DNA of 64,000 nucleotides from Halobacteriovorax sp. (GTDB lineage: Bacteria > Bdellovibrionota > Bacteriovoracia > Bacteriovoracales > Bacteriovoracaceae): contig PBCC01000007.1 in the NCBI GenBank assembly GCA_002716825.1, positions 1 to 64,000 on the forward strand, read 5' to 3'. The notes beneath the pieces were generated by a model. That model was not told the DNA's origin. It saw only the letters and a program-made list of their open reading frames with translations, and did not search any database. Positions 1 to 9,049 of this stretch are shown piece after piece; position 1 is the stretch's first letter, and each line of letters opens with the position of its first letter. The translations under genes and the position numbers were made by a program.

Positions 1-382
1 CGATGGCACAAACAAGGGCTGACACAGGTAAGATAACAGCGGGGTGAATCAACTGAAGTCCGTAGTAAATCATCGATGGAACCACCCCACTAAGAATCCA
101 GGTGCCAATTAAACAACCGACAACCAACAGAATAAGGGTTGCTTGGATGGCCATAGAAATTGATTTAACAATACGATTTTCAATCTCATCATAGGGACGC
201 TTAAGAACAAAGATCCCAATCACGGCCGCAAGGGCACCAGATGCTAAAAGCGCTAATTGGTTTGGTCCACCCGTTGCATCATCTTTAAATAAAATAATAT
301 TAAATATAAGCAAGCCCATTAGGAAGATAACGGGAACAAGTGAAAGCAAGAGAGCTGGGCGTTTATCAGCGTTTGGGGACAT
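1..382 (-). CDS. nhaC: NhaC-type Na+/H+ antiporter, N-terminal part (runs off the window)
   Basis: Reading the minus strand from the ATG at 382 gives an open frame of 127 codons to the window edge, so only the N-terminus is present. It is strongly hydrophobic with about four membrane segments. It contains a segment GTWILSGVVPSMIYYGLQL, which closely resembles the conserved GTWxxSGxVPTMIYYG stretch of NhaC antiporters. The family exchanges Na+ for H+ across the inner membrane. A good promoter lies just upstream (412-441). The family call rests on this one motif plus hydropathy, and the rest of the protein is not visible. Confidence 0.75.
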   Translation of the reverse strand, partial: MSPNADKRPALLLSLVPVIFLMGLLIFNIILFKDDATGGPNQLALLASGALAAVIGIFVLKRPYDEIENRIVKSISMAIQATLILLVVGCLIGTWILSGVVPSMIYYGLQLIHPAVILPVSALVCAI

Positions 383-411
383 GAGAGAAGCTCCATAAAT
401 AAGGAAGCTTC

Positions 412-441
412 ATCTTAGCTATCTATAAGTAAAAAGGTCAA
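412..441 (-). promoter_or_regulatory. Predicted sigma-70 promoter of the nhaC-like gene
   Basis: On the minus strand TTGACC (441-436) is followed after 18 nt by TAAGAT (417-412), and the nhaC-like ATG is 30 nt further on. This is a good match to the housekeeping -35/-10 consensus. It starts just beyond the stop codon of the preceding lipoprotein gene. Confidence 0.6.
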
Positions 442-443
442 AT

Positions 444-1127
444 TTAAGGTTGGAAAGTTTGCTTTTTGGTAGCTACGCTGATCGAGTTTTCACAAGCAGT
501 TGTACTTTCGACTGATAACTCAATCCCCTTATGATCACTGCTGGGCAGTCCCGCTGCGTTAAGAGCGACCTGATAGACGACATTTTTCACGATTGTACTC
601 GAGCCAGTTTCTGTATACTCGACTTTGAAACCATCGAATCCATTATCTGATTTTTTAAAAAATGTATAAGAAGCTTTAGAGCCATCACTTAGATCAGTAG
701 TGTTGCTCGTCGCAACTCCTTTTAAAACTGCTGAGCAAACGTTTGCCAGCGGTCCATGTAAGTGAGTGATGACTTGTGAAAAAGGAACAGAGTTATTCGG
801 TGAAGGATCATAGCTCATGGGTGATGAGTTTAGGCTTTGTTTAAGCGTGGTCGAAACCATTTTCTTAAGTCTTACTTCAGATTCACAGGCAGTCTCTTCA
901 ACATCAAAAAGAAAAGTTTTATTCAGGAGATTTTGTCTCCAGGCCATATTTTTGTTCATAAGCTCAAAGCAAATATTATAAGCAATCGATTTTTGATCAC
1001 CATCTAGCGTGCTTGAACCTTGCAGTACTTGACCGATAGTTGAGGCCGGTGAGCGCGACGCTTTGTAGTCTCTTCCACAAGAGCTAAAAATAAGAGTGCA
1101 AATAAAGATTAAATATGAAAATCTCAT
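444..1127 (-). CDS. Exported lipoprotein of unknown function
   Basis: A 227-residue protein starting at the ATG at 1127; a GTG one codon upstream is less likely. The N-terminus is a lipoprotein signal peptide (hydrophobic stretch IFICTLIF followed by lipobox FSSC, Cys around residue 17). The mature part has a few cysteines and no motif I recognise. The gene is divergent from mnmD and is followed by the nhaC-like gene on the same strand. Lipidation is predicted from sequence; the function is unknown. Confidence 0.75.
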   Translation of the reverse strand: MRFSYLIFICTLIFSSCGRDYKASRSPASTIGQVLQGSSTLDGDQKSIAYNICFELMNKNMAWRQNLLNKTFLFDVEETACESEVRLKKMVSTTLKQSLNSSPMSYDPSPNNSVPFSQVITHLHGPLANVCSAVLKGVATSNTTDLSDGSKASYTFFKKSDNGFDGFKVEYTETGSSTIVKNVVYQVALNAAGLPSSDHKGIELSVESTTACENSISVATKKQTFQP

Positions 1128-1172
1128 CACTGACTTTTCGGATTTGATCTATAAATCTTAAATGAGAACTGT

Positions 1173-1910
1173 ATGTCTGACTTTAAAGGTCAACTTGGCC
1201 AATACAAAATCATAAGGACAAAAGACAACTCTCCTACTTTGTGGTCGGAGTTCTTCGACGAAAACTGTCATTCAGACCACGGTGCTTACAGTGAGACCAT
1301 TTATAACTATATTGAAGGATGCAAGATTTTAACTAGACCAATTTCGTCTATTTTAGAAATTGGTTATGGCCTTGGTATTGGTCTTAAGGCGACCTTAGAA
1401 CAGTATAATCCTGATCAAAATCATCCACTTCATTTCGTTAGTGTAGAGCTCGATCAAGAATTGGTTGAATGGTCGAAGAAAAATGTTCAGTGTGAGAACT
1501 TCGACTTCTCACGCTTAGAATTGAGAGATCAAGTCTATCAATTCGAAAATGAATCTTTGAAAGTCGATATTATCATTGGCGATGCCACCACAACTTTAAA
1601 GCAAACTCCCCTTCCAAGCTTCAATGCTATCTACCAAGACGCTTTTTCACCCAAGAAAAATCCGGCCCTTTGGAGTGTTGAGTGGTTTGAAATGCTCAAA
1701 GATTTGGCGGCCCAAGATTGTATCCTTTCGACCTATAGTGCCTCTGTCTCTATTCGTAAAAGTCTATTGGAGGCCGGCTGGCACCCACATTCGCACAAGG
1801 GGTTTGCCGGTAAGCGAGAGCGCACAAGTGCTCATTTGGTAGGACCAGCAGATGAGAGTTTGGAGAGAAGATTAAGAGCATCTGCTGCCCAAGCCTTGCG
1901 TAGAAACTAA
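1173..1910 (+). CDS. mnmD: MnmD-type tRNA 5-aminomethyl-2-thiouridine methyltransferase
   Basis: The 245-residue protein matches the SAM-dependent methyltransferase domain that forms the N-terminal half of MnmC. It has a glycine-rich SAM-binding segment (EIGYGLGIGLKA, around residue 62). It also has the family-typical block DAFSPKKNPALWSVEWF, then STYSASVSIRKSLLEAGW and GFAGKRE near the C-terminus. The FAD-dependent oxidase domain of E. coli MnmC is absent, so it corresponds to the stand-alone MnmD form, which methylates nm5s2U34 to mnm5s2U34 at the wobble position. It is followed 47 nt later by a co-directional regulator-like gene. Confidence 0.85.
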   Translation: MSDFKGQLGQYKIIRTKDNSPTLWSEFFDENCHSDHGAYSETIYNYIEGCKILTRPISSILEIGYGLGIGLKATLEQYNPDQNHPLHFVSVELDQELVEWSKKNVQCENFDFSRLELRDQVYQFENESLKVDIIIGDATTTLKQTPLPSFNAIYQDAFSPKKNPALWSVEWFEMLKDLAAQDCILSTYSASVSIRKSLLEAGWHPHSHKGFAGKRERTSAHLVGPADESLERRLRASAAQALRRN

Positions 1911-1957
1911 CTCTGAAGGATAATAAAAGACAAGAATAACGCCTAGTTAGGGGAAGC

Positions 1958-3313
1958 ATGGGCCAAATTATACTTGTCGAGGACAATGAGCCATTTCATG
2001 AGTTGTTAACGCTCAATATTTCCACTTATATTGGCGCCCAAGTTATAGCTAGAAAAGATGCGGCGGAAGTCACCGCTCTTTTGTCTATACTTCCCGACAT
2101 CGACGCTATTATTTGTAAGTCTAAAATTGGTGCTGAACCTACAGCGCAAATTGTTTTAGATTATTTGCGCGAAAGTCTTCAAGAAGTTGTGCTTATCGTT
2201 GTTGGCGAAGCTCCAAATCATCATGAAGGTGAACTCGTCAATGTACCCGACTCACAAGACTGGGAGAGTATCGTCAAAGTTTGCGCGAAAATTCTTGGCG
2301 TAACCCCAGAGAGTGTAGAGAAAAAGCCAAGACCAGAATATGTTCCTATCAATTTGGCTAATTTTTATTTAATTGATCGCACGCCTTGTGAAATTTATAT
2401 TAAAATTAAGAAGTCGGCCGATGACTTTCAGTTTGTTAAACGTTTTCACGGTGGAGATACTTTCAACAAACAAGTTATTAAACGCTACGAAGATCAGGGC
2501 CTAAAGCATTTCCATGTTCATAGAGATTTCCTAAAAAACTTTACAAATTTTGTAAGTGATCACTTAGTTTTAAAGCTCGATCAAACTCCTATTGAGTCTC
2601 CTGAGATGATTACAAACTTAGCAGAAACTTTTGACTATGCTTCAAAAGAGATTCTTAAGTTTGGATTCACTTCAGCGACATTACAATTAACTGAGACTGT
2701 CATTGGGAAAATGGTCCAAATTGTCGAGAAGTCACCTCAAATGTCGGGTCTTCTTCACCGAATTATTAACTCTAAGTCCAGCTATCTCTATCAGCATTCC
2801 CATATGACTTCAGTCATTGCTTCTCAAGCACTTAAAGAGCTGGGGATTGGAAAGAAAGAGGCTTACAACAAACTCGCCTACGCAGCTTTTTTTCAAAATA
2901 TCTCTTTAGTCGAGCATGAGGACTACGCCAAGATCTCAACCTATGAAGAACTAGAGGCGGCCAATCTTAATGAAGCCGATTGGGATATGGTTTTTAATCA
3001 TGCTCTCGAAGCTTCACTACTCATCACCAAAAACCCTGAAGCTCCTATTGGTGTTGATGAGATCATTAAGTCCCATCACGGAGCACCTAACGGTAAAGGA
3101 TACACCAAGACAAACTTGGACTCACTCCCCGGACTGACTCGCATTTTTGTTCTTGCAGCTGATTTCGCTAAGTACTTCTTAGAGCACAAAGAAAAAAGTG
3201 CTGAAGGAAAAGAACTTACTCCGGTTATTAAAGTGATGTTTGAAAAATATCAAACAGACGAAGCGACAAAAATTTTAAAAGTCATCGAAAAAACTCTGAA
3301 GAAAAAAGCCTAA
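1958..3313 (+). CDS. Pseudo-receiver plus degenerate HD-GYP-like protein
   Basis: This 451-residue protein starts at an ATG with a good ribosome site (AGGGGAAG). Residues 1-120 look like a response-regulator receiver: the acidic pair (E8, D9) is kept, but the usual phospho-acceptor Asp lies at about K54 (DAIICKSK), so normal phosphorylation is unlikely. Residues 260-440 resemble an HD-GYP domain. The HD pair is replaced by Q313-N314 in AAFFQNISL, while the later HHxxxxGxGY element is retained (H373-H374, PNGKGY). The family hydrolyses cyclic di-GMP, but the missing HD pair argues against catalysis here. It may be a binding or scaffold protein. The next gene starts 2 nt after its stop. Confidence 0.7.
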   Translation: MGQIILVEDNEPFHELLTLNISTYIGAQVIARKDAAEVTALLSILPDIDAIICKSKIGAEPTAQIVLDYLRESLQEVVLIVVGEAPNHHEGELVNVPDSQDWESIVKVCAKILGVTPESVEKKPRPEYVPINLANFYLIDRTPCEIYIKIKKSADDFQFVKRFHGGDTFNKQVIKRYEDQGLKHFHVHRDFLKNFTNFVSDHLVLKLDQTPIESPEMITNLAETFDYASKEILKFGFTSATLQLTETVIGKMVQIVEKSPQMSGLLHRIINSKSSYLYQHSHMTSVIASQALKELGIGKKEAYNKLAYAAFFQNISLVEHEDYAKISTYEELEAANLNEADWDMVFNHALEASLLITKNPEAPIGVDEIIKSHHGAPNGKGYTKTNLDSLPGLTRIFVLAADFAKYFLEHKEKSAEGKELTPVIKVMFEKYQTDEATKILKVIEKTLKKKA

Positions 3314-3315
3314 GT

Positions 3316-4257
3316 ATGCTCAAGTCTTCTGTCTTAAATACCTTGTTTAAAACTGAGTACTCAATTGTTCAGGCCGGAATGGTTTGGGTCTCAGGTGCCA
3401 AGCTTGCGGCAGCAGCCTCAAAAGCCGGGTGCTTAGGATTAATTGGCGCAGGCTCTATGAAGCCTGAATTATTAAAAGAACATTTGATTAAAGCAAAAGC
3501 CCTAGGGGCCCAGTCTCTCGGTGTTAATATTCCCCTGCTTTATCATGGCGCCGAAGAACAGATAGAAGTTGCTCTTAAGCAGGGTGTAAAAATATTTTTT
3601 ACTTCGGCTGGATCACCTAAAAAGTTCACCCCTATGCTTAAGGCCAAGGGCTGTATTGTTGTCCATGTTTGCTCAACCCCTGAACAGGCCATCAAGTGCG
3701 AAACTGCTGGATGTGACGCTGTCGTTGCTGAAGGCTTTGAGGCCGGCGGTCACAATGGGATTGATGAAATTACCACCATGGTTCTTATCCCACAGGTCGT
3801 TGACGCCGTTAAAATTCCCGTCATCGCGGCCGGCGGAATTGGGAGCGGTAGACAAATTGCTGCCGCCTACGCGCTTGGAGCTAGTGCTGTACAGATCGGA
3901 ACTCGTTTTGTGGCAACAAAAGAGTCGAGTGCTCACGAAAATTTTAAGAATAAGATTATCAATTCACATCCCGGTGAAACAAAATTGATGATGAAGTCTT
4001 TAACGCCAGTTCGCTTAATGAAGAACAATTTCTTTAAACAAGTTCAAGAGCTAGAGTCAAGGTGTGCAAGTGCGGATGAACTTCAAGCACTGCTAGGAAA
4101 AGGTCGAGCAAAACTAGGTATGCTCGATGGTGATATGGATAATGGTGAACTCGAAATTGGCCAAGTGTGCGCACAGATCAGAAACATTCCCAGCGTTGAG
4201 CAATGTGTGCAAGATCTAGTGCGCGAATACCAACAGGCCATCACGAAACTATCTTAA
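3316..4257 (+). CDS. FabK/nitronate monooxygenase-family flavoprotein
   Basis: The 313-residue TIM-barrel flavoprotein shows family hallmarks: QAGMVWVSGAKLAAAASKAG near the N-terminus, the FMN-contacting EGFEAGGH block (H146), IPVIAAGGIGSG and the GASAVQIGTRFVATKES segment. The family includes the FMN-dependent enoyl-ACP reductase FabK and nitronate monooxygenases, and sequence alone does not separate them cleanly. EGxEAGGHxG is shared with FabK. No other fatty-acid gene is adjacent, so the neighbourhood does not decide. The stop overlaps the convergent htpX gene by 9 nt. Confidence 0.8.
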   Translation: MLKSSVLNTLFKTEYSIVQAGMVWVSGAKLAAAASKAGCLGLIGAGSMKPELLKEHLIKAKALGAQSLGVNIPLLYHGAEEQIEVALKQGVKIFFTSAGSPKKFTPMLKAKGCIVVHVCSTPEQAIKCETAGCDAVVAEGFEAGGHNGIDEITTMVLIPQVVDAVKIPVIAAGGIGSGRQIAAAYALGASAVQIGTRFVATKESSAHENFKNKIINSHPGETKLMMKSLTPVRLMKNNFFKQVQELESRCASADELQALLGKGRAKLGMLDGDMDNGELEIGQVCAQIRNIPSVEQCVQDLVREYQQAITKLS

Positions 4258-5130
4258 AGCTGCAATCCTTTTATCAAGTGATGGGTGAGAAGAAAAAAGC
4301 TCTGCCCACGAACCTTTTGATGAAATCTTCATCGAGGCCATGGCCGGCTCTTCTTTGACTTGCTCTTGGATCGCGTAATTGCGCTTTAAGTTCTCAAGGG
4401 CTGCAATCATCTTGTCTTTTCCCACAAGCTTGGCACTGCCTGCATCGGCACGGAACTCACGCCAACGTGAAAAGCCCATGACAACCGGAGCTGCTAACAA
4501 TCCAAAGATCATTTGAAAAATTTGTACCAAGAAAATATGGGCGAAAAATCCAAGTCCTTGACCATTGTCATTATCACGACGGGTTGCTTGATCAATCGCA
4601 AATACGGCGATACGGGCCAAGAACATAACAAAGGCGTTCACTACACCTTGAATCAGTGCCATAGTCACCATGTCACCGTTAGCGATATGTGCTACTTCGT
4701 GCGCAAGAACCCCTTCAGCTTCTTCTTCATTCATTCTTTCCAGTAGACCGGTAGAAACAGCGACCAAAGAATTGTTCTTACTTGGACCTGTGGCAAACGC
4801 ATTCACATCAGGGCTTTGATAGACACCGACTTCGGGCATTTCTGTTAAGCCAGCTCTTCTAGAAATTTCATGAACTTTCCTTACAATAGATCCGTAGGGG
4901 CCAGTGGCACTCCCAATTTCTAACCCCATCATTTTCTTCGCCATCCACTTTGACATCATAAGTGAGATGAATGATCCGGCCATGCCCCAGACGATACAAA
5001 TAACGAGTAGAGACTGATAATTAATCCCTTGAGCAGTTAAATAATTATCAATTCCAAAAATCTGCAAGATTAAAGTTACTGCAGATATGACTAGAATATT
5101 CGTTAAAAGAAACAGGCCAATACGCTTCAT
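4249..5130 (-). CDS. htpX: HtpX membrane zinc metalloprotease
   Basis: The 293-residue protein has the same length as E. coli HtpX. Two N-terminal membrane helices (about residues 5-25 and 40-60) precede the zinc-protease motif HEVAH at H144-E145-H148, and a further hydrophobic region lies around residues 158-215. HtpX is an inner-membrane, cytoplasm-facing M48 protease that takes part in membrane protein quality control. A promoter with a perfect TTGACA lies about 60 nt upstream. The gene is convergent with the FabK-like gene, overlapping it at the stop codons. Confidence 0.93.
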   Translation of the reverse strand: MKRIGLFLLTNILVISAVTLILQIFGIDNYLTAQGINYQSLLVICIVWGMAGSFISLMMSKWMAKKMMGLEIGSATGPYGSIVRKVHEISRRAGLTEMPEVGVYQSPDVNAFATGPSKNNSLVAVSTGLLERMNEEEAEGVLAHEVAHIANGDMVTMALIQGVVNAFVMFLARIAVFAIDQATRRDNDNGQGLGFFAHIFLVQIFQMIFGLLAAPVVMGFSRWREFRADAGSAKLVGKDKMIAALENLKRNYAIQEQVKEEPAMASMKISSKGSWAELFSSHPSLDKRIAALR

Positions 5131-5162
5131 GGGTTAGACTCCATTGTTAACAAAACCCTATC

Positions 5163-5193
5163 TATATAATGGACGCGTAAAAATAAGTGTCAA
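5163..5193 (-). promoter_or_regulatory. Predicted htpX promoter
   Basis: The minus strand carries a perfect TTGACA (5193-5188), a 19-nt spacer and TATATA (5168-5163), with the htpX ATG about 33 nt downstream. The spacer is slightly long. No heat-shock type -35/-10 (CTTGAAA/CCCCATNT) is visible, so nothing here suggests sigma-32 control as in E. coli. Confidence 0.55.
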
Positions 5194-5237
5194 TGAAAAG
5201 CGGAAGTAAAAATGTCAGGAAATTGTGAATTTTAAGA

Positions 5238-5645
5238 TTAAAAAACGATGGTTAGGCTGGTGCCGTGGTCATCGGGATATTCGTCAAATTTATGGGATTT
5301 TGCCTTACATATAATCCCCCATTGCTGCAGCCTGTCTGTAGAATAGAGAGGCTCAAATTGATGATCTTCCATTCCTGGCCCATGGTCGCGAATACATACA
5401 GCAAGCTTACCTTCACTAGAACCAACAGTGACACGGACTTCAGTGCCTCGTAGGGTTTGCGTTAGAGCGCTTTTTAAAACCAGTCCCAGAGCACGCTCGA
5501 CAAGTTCAGCATCACTGCCAACTAATTCCTGTGCTCCTTTGCTTTCATTAAGATCAATCTCAACTTCTTTTTCTCTAAAATCAACGCTTAAAGCTTTCCA
5601 AACTTGAGTAAAACATTTTGTATAGAGATCAATTGCTTTTAACAT
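5238..5645 (-). CDS. Orphan histidine-kinase-like ATPase domain protein
   Basis: This 135-residue protein consists of little more than one GHKL/HATPase fold. The G1 box is clear (IRDHGPGM, around residue 95), and a C-terminal GTSLTIVF strand fits the end of the domain. The N box is degenerate: LVLKSALTQT stands where NLLxNAxxxT is usual, so the Mg-binding Asn is missing. The C-terminal G2 region is also short. There is no phospho-accepting His domain and no sensor domain. It could be an anti-sigma-type or accessory ATP-binding protein, or an inactive relic. It lies divergent from tldD. Confidence 0.6.
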   Translation of the reverse strand: MLKAIDLYTKCFTQVWKALSVDFREKEVEIDLNESKGAQELVGSDAELVERALGLVLKSALTQTLRGTEVRVTVGSSEGKLAVCIRDHGPGMEDHQFEPLYSTDRLQQWGIICKAKSHKFDEYPDDHGTSLTIVF

Positions 5646-5740
5646 GTATTTAAGTCCCTGAGTTCACACTATATTAACGCGAAGGCCCTGTGGTCTAAGG
5701 CCAAAATACCGTAGAATGCTAGAGCTTGGAGGATATATAT

Positions 5741-7144
5741 ATGAGCTCTACAATTCAATTATTAGACAAGAATATCGCAAAATCCGTCATTGATCACGGC
5801 CTGTCATTAGGGGCAGATTTTGTCGAACTTTTTATCGAAAAAACACAAAACCAAACAATTAAAATACTAAATTCTGCAGTGGATGATATTGGCGGCGGCG
5901 TAGACTTTGGGATTGGTCTGAGACTTGTCTACGGCACCAAAGTTCTTTACGGCTATACCAATAATCCTAGTGCAGATGAATTGAAAAAAATTGCCACCAC
6001 TTTGGCCGTTAACGATCAGCAAGCTGCTAAGAACGGTCCGGTCAATTTTATAAATAAGCCACTAAGTAAAGTTCATAAAGCCAGTCTTAGCTTGCATAGT
6101 GAGCATCCACTCGATGCAAAAATTGCTTGGCTTATGCGCCTTGATCAGGCGACCAGAAAAGTTTCTGAAAAAATTGTCCAAGTCGTCTCGAGCGGTATGC
6201 AAAAATGCCAGCAAGTAGAGATCTTTAACTCAGAGGGATTACATATCGCTGAGGAGCGAAATTATATTAGACTTATGGGCCAAGCGGTAGCTCAGGATGG
6301 CTCGGAACAATCCAGCGGTTATGAAGCGCCAGGTGCACTTCGCGGCTGGGAGTATACAGAAGCATTAAATCCGACTCAACTTGGTGAAGTTATCGGCAGA
6401 CAGGCCATGACTAAGCTTCACGCCGATCCATGTCCTGCTGGAAGAATGCCAGTCATTATCGACAACGCCTTTGGTGGCGTTATTTTCCACGAAGCCTGTG
6501 GTCACTTATTAGAGACAACGTCTGTAGCGAAGAAGGCATCTGTTTTCCACGATAAAATGGATCAAATGATTGCAAACCCATGTGTCAGCGCCGTTGATGA
6601 TGGAACCCTAGACAATGAGTGGGGCTCAATCTCTATCGACGACGAAGGAATGGAAACTCAAAAAACTCAATTAATCAAAGACGGTGTACTCACTAGCTTT
6701 ATGGTTGATCGCATTGGCTCAGAAAAAACTGGCTATGCCAGAACTGGATCGGGGCGACGTCAAAGCTACCGTTTTGCGCCGGCTTCAAGAATGAGAAATA
6801 CATTTATCGAGCCAGGTAAAAACTCACTTGAAGAGATGATTGCAAGTGTTTCAAAAGGAATTTATTGCAAAAAAATGGGTGGCGGCTCAGTTCAACCAGG
6901 TACTGGAGAGTTTAACTTCAATGCCCAAGAAAGTTACCTCATCGTTGATGGCAAAATTGAGCGTCCTCTTAAAAGCGCGACTCTCATTAGCACCGGTCCG
7001 GAAGTTTTAAAACAGATTAGCATGGTTGGAAACAACTTTGCCCTTGCCGCTGGAATGTGCGGTTCTGTCTCAGGCGCCGTACCAACCACAGTGGGACAAC
7101 CCGCCATCAAAGTAGACGATATTTTAGTAGAGGGTCGCCAATGA
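5741..7144 (+). CDS. tldD: TldD metalloprotease subunit
   Basis: The start is the ATG at 5741, eight nt after a strong GGAGG (5728-5732); an in-frame TTG at 5726 is inside that region and is rejected. The 467-residue protein shows the TldD zinc motif HExxxH (FHEACGHLLE, around residue 255) and GTGxxG-type glycine-rich segments. TldD pairs with TldE/PmbA to form a cytoplasmic protease known for trimming modified peptides (microcin B17) and degrading CcdA. The stop overlaps the pmbA start as ATGA, so translational coupling is likely. Confidence 0.93.
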   Translation: MSSTIQLLDKNIAKSVIDHGLSLGADFVELFIEKTQNQTIKILNSAVDDIGGGVDFGIGLRLVYGTKVLYGYTNNPSADELKKIATTLAVNDQQAAKNGPVNFINKPLSKVHKASLSLHSEHPLDAKIAWLMRLDQATRKVSEKIVQVVSSGMQKCQQVEIFNSEGLHIAEERNYIRLMGQAVAQDGSEQSSGYEAPGALRGWEYTEALNPTQLGEVIGRQAMTKLHADPCPAGRMPVIIDNAFGGVIFHEACGHLLETTSVAKKASVFHDKMDQMIANPCVSAVDDGTLDNEWGSISIDDEGMETQKTQLIKDGVLTSFMVDRIGSEKTGYARTGSGRRQSYRFAPASRMRNTFIEPGKNSLEEMIASVSKGIYCKKMGGGSVQPGTGEFNFNAQESYLIVDGKIERPLKSATLISTGPEVLKQISMVGNNFALAAGMCGSVSGAVPTTVGQPAIKVDDILVEGRQ

Positions 7145-8478
7145 AATCGACAGTTCAAAAAGTAATCGACATGGCCTTATCAATGGGCGCCAACGAATGT
7201 GAAGTGATCATCAATAAAGGCAGCTCACTCTCACTTAAAGCTAATGAAGGCAAGCTAGAAGAGCATAAAGTCAGCGGATCTCAAGTTGTCGGGGTCAGAC
7301 TAAAAAATGCTGGACGTCTAGGGACTAGCTATAGCGAAAACTTTGAAGACGAATCACTGCGCACGATGGTTAAGACCGTAGTCGAAACCAGTAAGTACTC
7401 AAAGCTTAATGAGTTTGAAAGTATTAGCGCCAAAGATGATGGATCAAAAGCGGATGCAACCAACGAATTCACATGGCAAGAGGATCATACCTCTGCAGCA
7501 GATAAAGTAAGTGCGATCTTGAAATTAGAAGGCGATGTTCTTGCCAAGGGAAGCCCTTTTAAAAGCGCTCCCTATAATTCATTTTCTGAATCTGAAGGTG
7601 AAAAGATTATAGCTAATCACCATGGACTCTATAAGGCCATGAAACGTCGCTACTTCTCTGCCTATACTTCGGCACTTGTCGAACAAGATGGTAAGCAGTC
7701 AATGCATTACTATGGCAGTTCGGCCCTCACGTTCAAGGGCCTTGATCTAGAGAAATGTATTAACGAATCATGTGATCAGGCTCTAGGACTACTTAACGGG
7801 ACTCCAGTAAAAACTGGTCAGTATTCAGTTGTCTTTGACACCGATAACTTGGCTGAACTGTGGGGCTGCTTCCTTAGAGTATTTAGCGCTAAAGCCGCCA
7901 TCGACAAGGTTAATCCTTGGGCCAAGAAGCTTGGTAGTGCTGTCGCTTCTAAGTCGCTTACACTTATTGACGAGCCGAGATTCAAATCAGGTCTATCCTA
8001 TCAAAGCTTTGATGATGAAGGTGTGAAGTCTGAGAGCCTAAAACTTATTGATCAAGGTGTTCTTGCAAACTTCTTACATAACACAGCAACCGCCAATGAA
8101 CTTAAAACTAGCAATAATGGCAGAGCAGGACGAGGGCCAAGGGGTTCTCTAGGTGTTTCATCCACTCACCTTGTCTTTGCTCCGGGAACAGACAGTGACA
8201 GCGATGTTCATCAAGGCAAATACCTTGAGATCGTTTCGCTGCAAGGACTCCATTCTGGAGTTGATGTCATTAGTGGTGACTTTAGTTTTGGTGGCTCTGG
8301 CTACCTAATTGAAAATGGCACAAGATCTCAGGCCGTAAGAAATATTACTATCTCAGGGAATTTCTATGAGCTCATTCAAAACATGGGGCCAATCGGAAAG
8401 ACAATCTACACGAGCTCTGATTGTAACTTCTTCGCTCCTGCCATGAGGTTTGAAAATATTTCTGTTGCAGGTGTTTAG
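7141..8478 (+). CDS. pmbA: TldE/PmbA protease partner subunit
   Basis: The start is the ATG at 7141, overlapping the tldD stop as ATGA. An upstream in-frame extension to 7057 lies inside tldD and has no homologous character. The 445-residue product has the usual PmbA length and features: DMALSMGANECEV near the N-terminus and a C-terminal GDFSFGGSGYLIENG block. It has no HExxxH zinc motif, as expected for the non-metal subunit of the TldD/E heterodimer. The gene is convergent with msrA, 4 nt apart. Confidence 0.93.
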   Translation: MKSTVQKVIDMALSMGANECEVIINKGSSLSLKANEGKLEEHKVSGSQVVGVRLKNAGRLGTSYSENFEDESLRTMVKTVVETSKYSKLNEFESISAKDDGSKADATNEFTWQEDHTSAADKVSAILKLEGDVLAKGSPFKSAPYNSFSESEGEKIIANHHGLYKAMKRRYFSAYTSALVEQDGKQSMHYYGSSALTFKGLDLEKCINESCDQALGLLNGTPVKTGQYSVVFDTDNLAELWGCFLRVFSAKAAIDKVNPWAKKLGSAVASKSLTLIDEPRFKSGLSYQSFDDEGVKSESLKLIDQGVLANFLHNTATANELKTSNNGRAGRGPRGSLGVSSTHLVFAPGTDSDSDVHQGKYLEIVSLQGLHSGVDVISGDFSFGGSGYLIENGTRSQAVRNITISGNFYELIQNMGPIGKTIYTSSDCNFFAPAMRFENISVAGV

Positions 8479-8482
8479 AAAG

Positions 8483-9049
8483 CTACTTTCCCCAAACTTC
8501 TTCTAATCTTTTGTCCCGTCCACAGTTATAACGATAAAACTTATAACGGACGGGATTTTTTTTATAATAGTCTTGATGATAGTCTTCTGCATCGTAAAAA
8601 GTCTTCGCCTCACGGATAAAAGTTGCGACTTTCTTGCCTTTAAACTTTGATTTTATTTTAGCTAGTGAAGCTTTAGCACTCTTTTCTTGCTCTTCACTTT
8701 GATAAAAAATTCCACTCGTATACTGTTCACCTTTGTCACAAAACTGCCCTTTGGTATCGAGTGGATCTATATTCTTCCAAAAGACGTCCAGCAGTTTATC
8801 ATAGGAGATTTTAGTGTTATCGAAAGTTATTTTGATTGCTTCAATATGCCCGCTTGAACCGGAAGATACTTCTTCATAAGTGGGGTTGGCCTTTTCTCCT
8901 CCGATATAGCCAGAGATAGCGGACTCCACTCCAATCAATTTTTCATAGGGAGGCTCCATGCACCAAAAGCATCCACCAGCAAAGATGGCCGTTTGCGTAG
9001 CCCCGTAGGCACTTGAAATAGACAGAAAAAATAGAATGAGAGCTATCAC
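8483..9049 (-). CDS. msrA: Exported peptide methionine sulfoxide reductase A
   Basis: The 188-residue protein has an N-terminal signal peptide (about residues 1-17) followed by the MsrA active-site motif GGCFWCMEPP with catalytic Cys27. The later GHIEAIKITFD, YHQDYYKKNP and GGEKANPTYEEVSSG segments are all MsrA hallmarks. It reduces Met-S-sulfoxide, here probably in the periplasm. It is the last gene of a five-gene minus-strand run of exported proteins, and its ATG overlaps the previous stop as ATGA. No msrB is in the window. Confidence 0.92.
   Translation of the reverse strand: MIALILFFLSISSAYGATQTAIFAGGCFWCMEPPYEKLIGVESAISGYIGGEKANPTYEEVSSGSSGHIEAIKITFDNTKISYDKLLDVFWKNIDPLDTKGQFCDKGEQYTSGIFYQSEEQEKSAKASLAKIKSKFKGKKVATFIREAKTFYDAEDYHQDYYKKNPVRYKFYRYNCGRDKRLEEVWGK

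Noticed and set aside
5165-5170. Plus-strand TATAAT near the htpX promoter
   Set aside because: No plus-strand gene begins within several hundred nucleotides; it is part of the AT-rich minus-strand promoter.
7057-7140. N-terminal extension of PmbA
   Set aside because: It lies inside tldD in another frame; the ATGA overlap at 7141 is the natural start.
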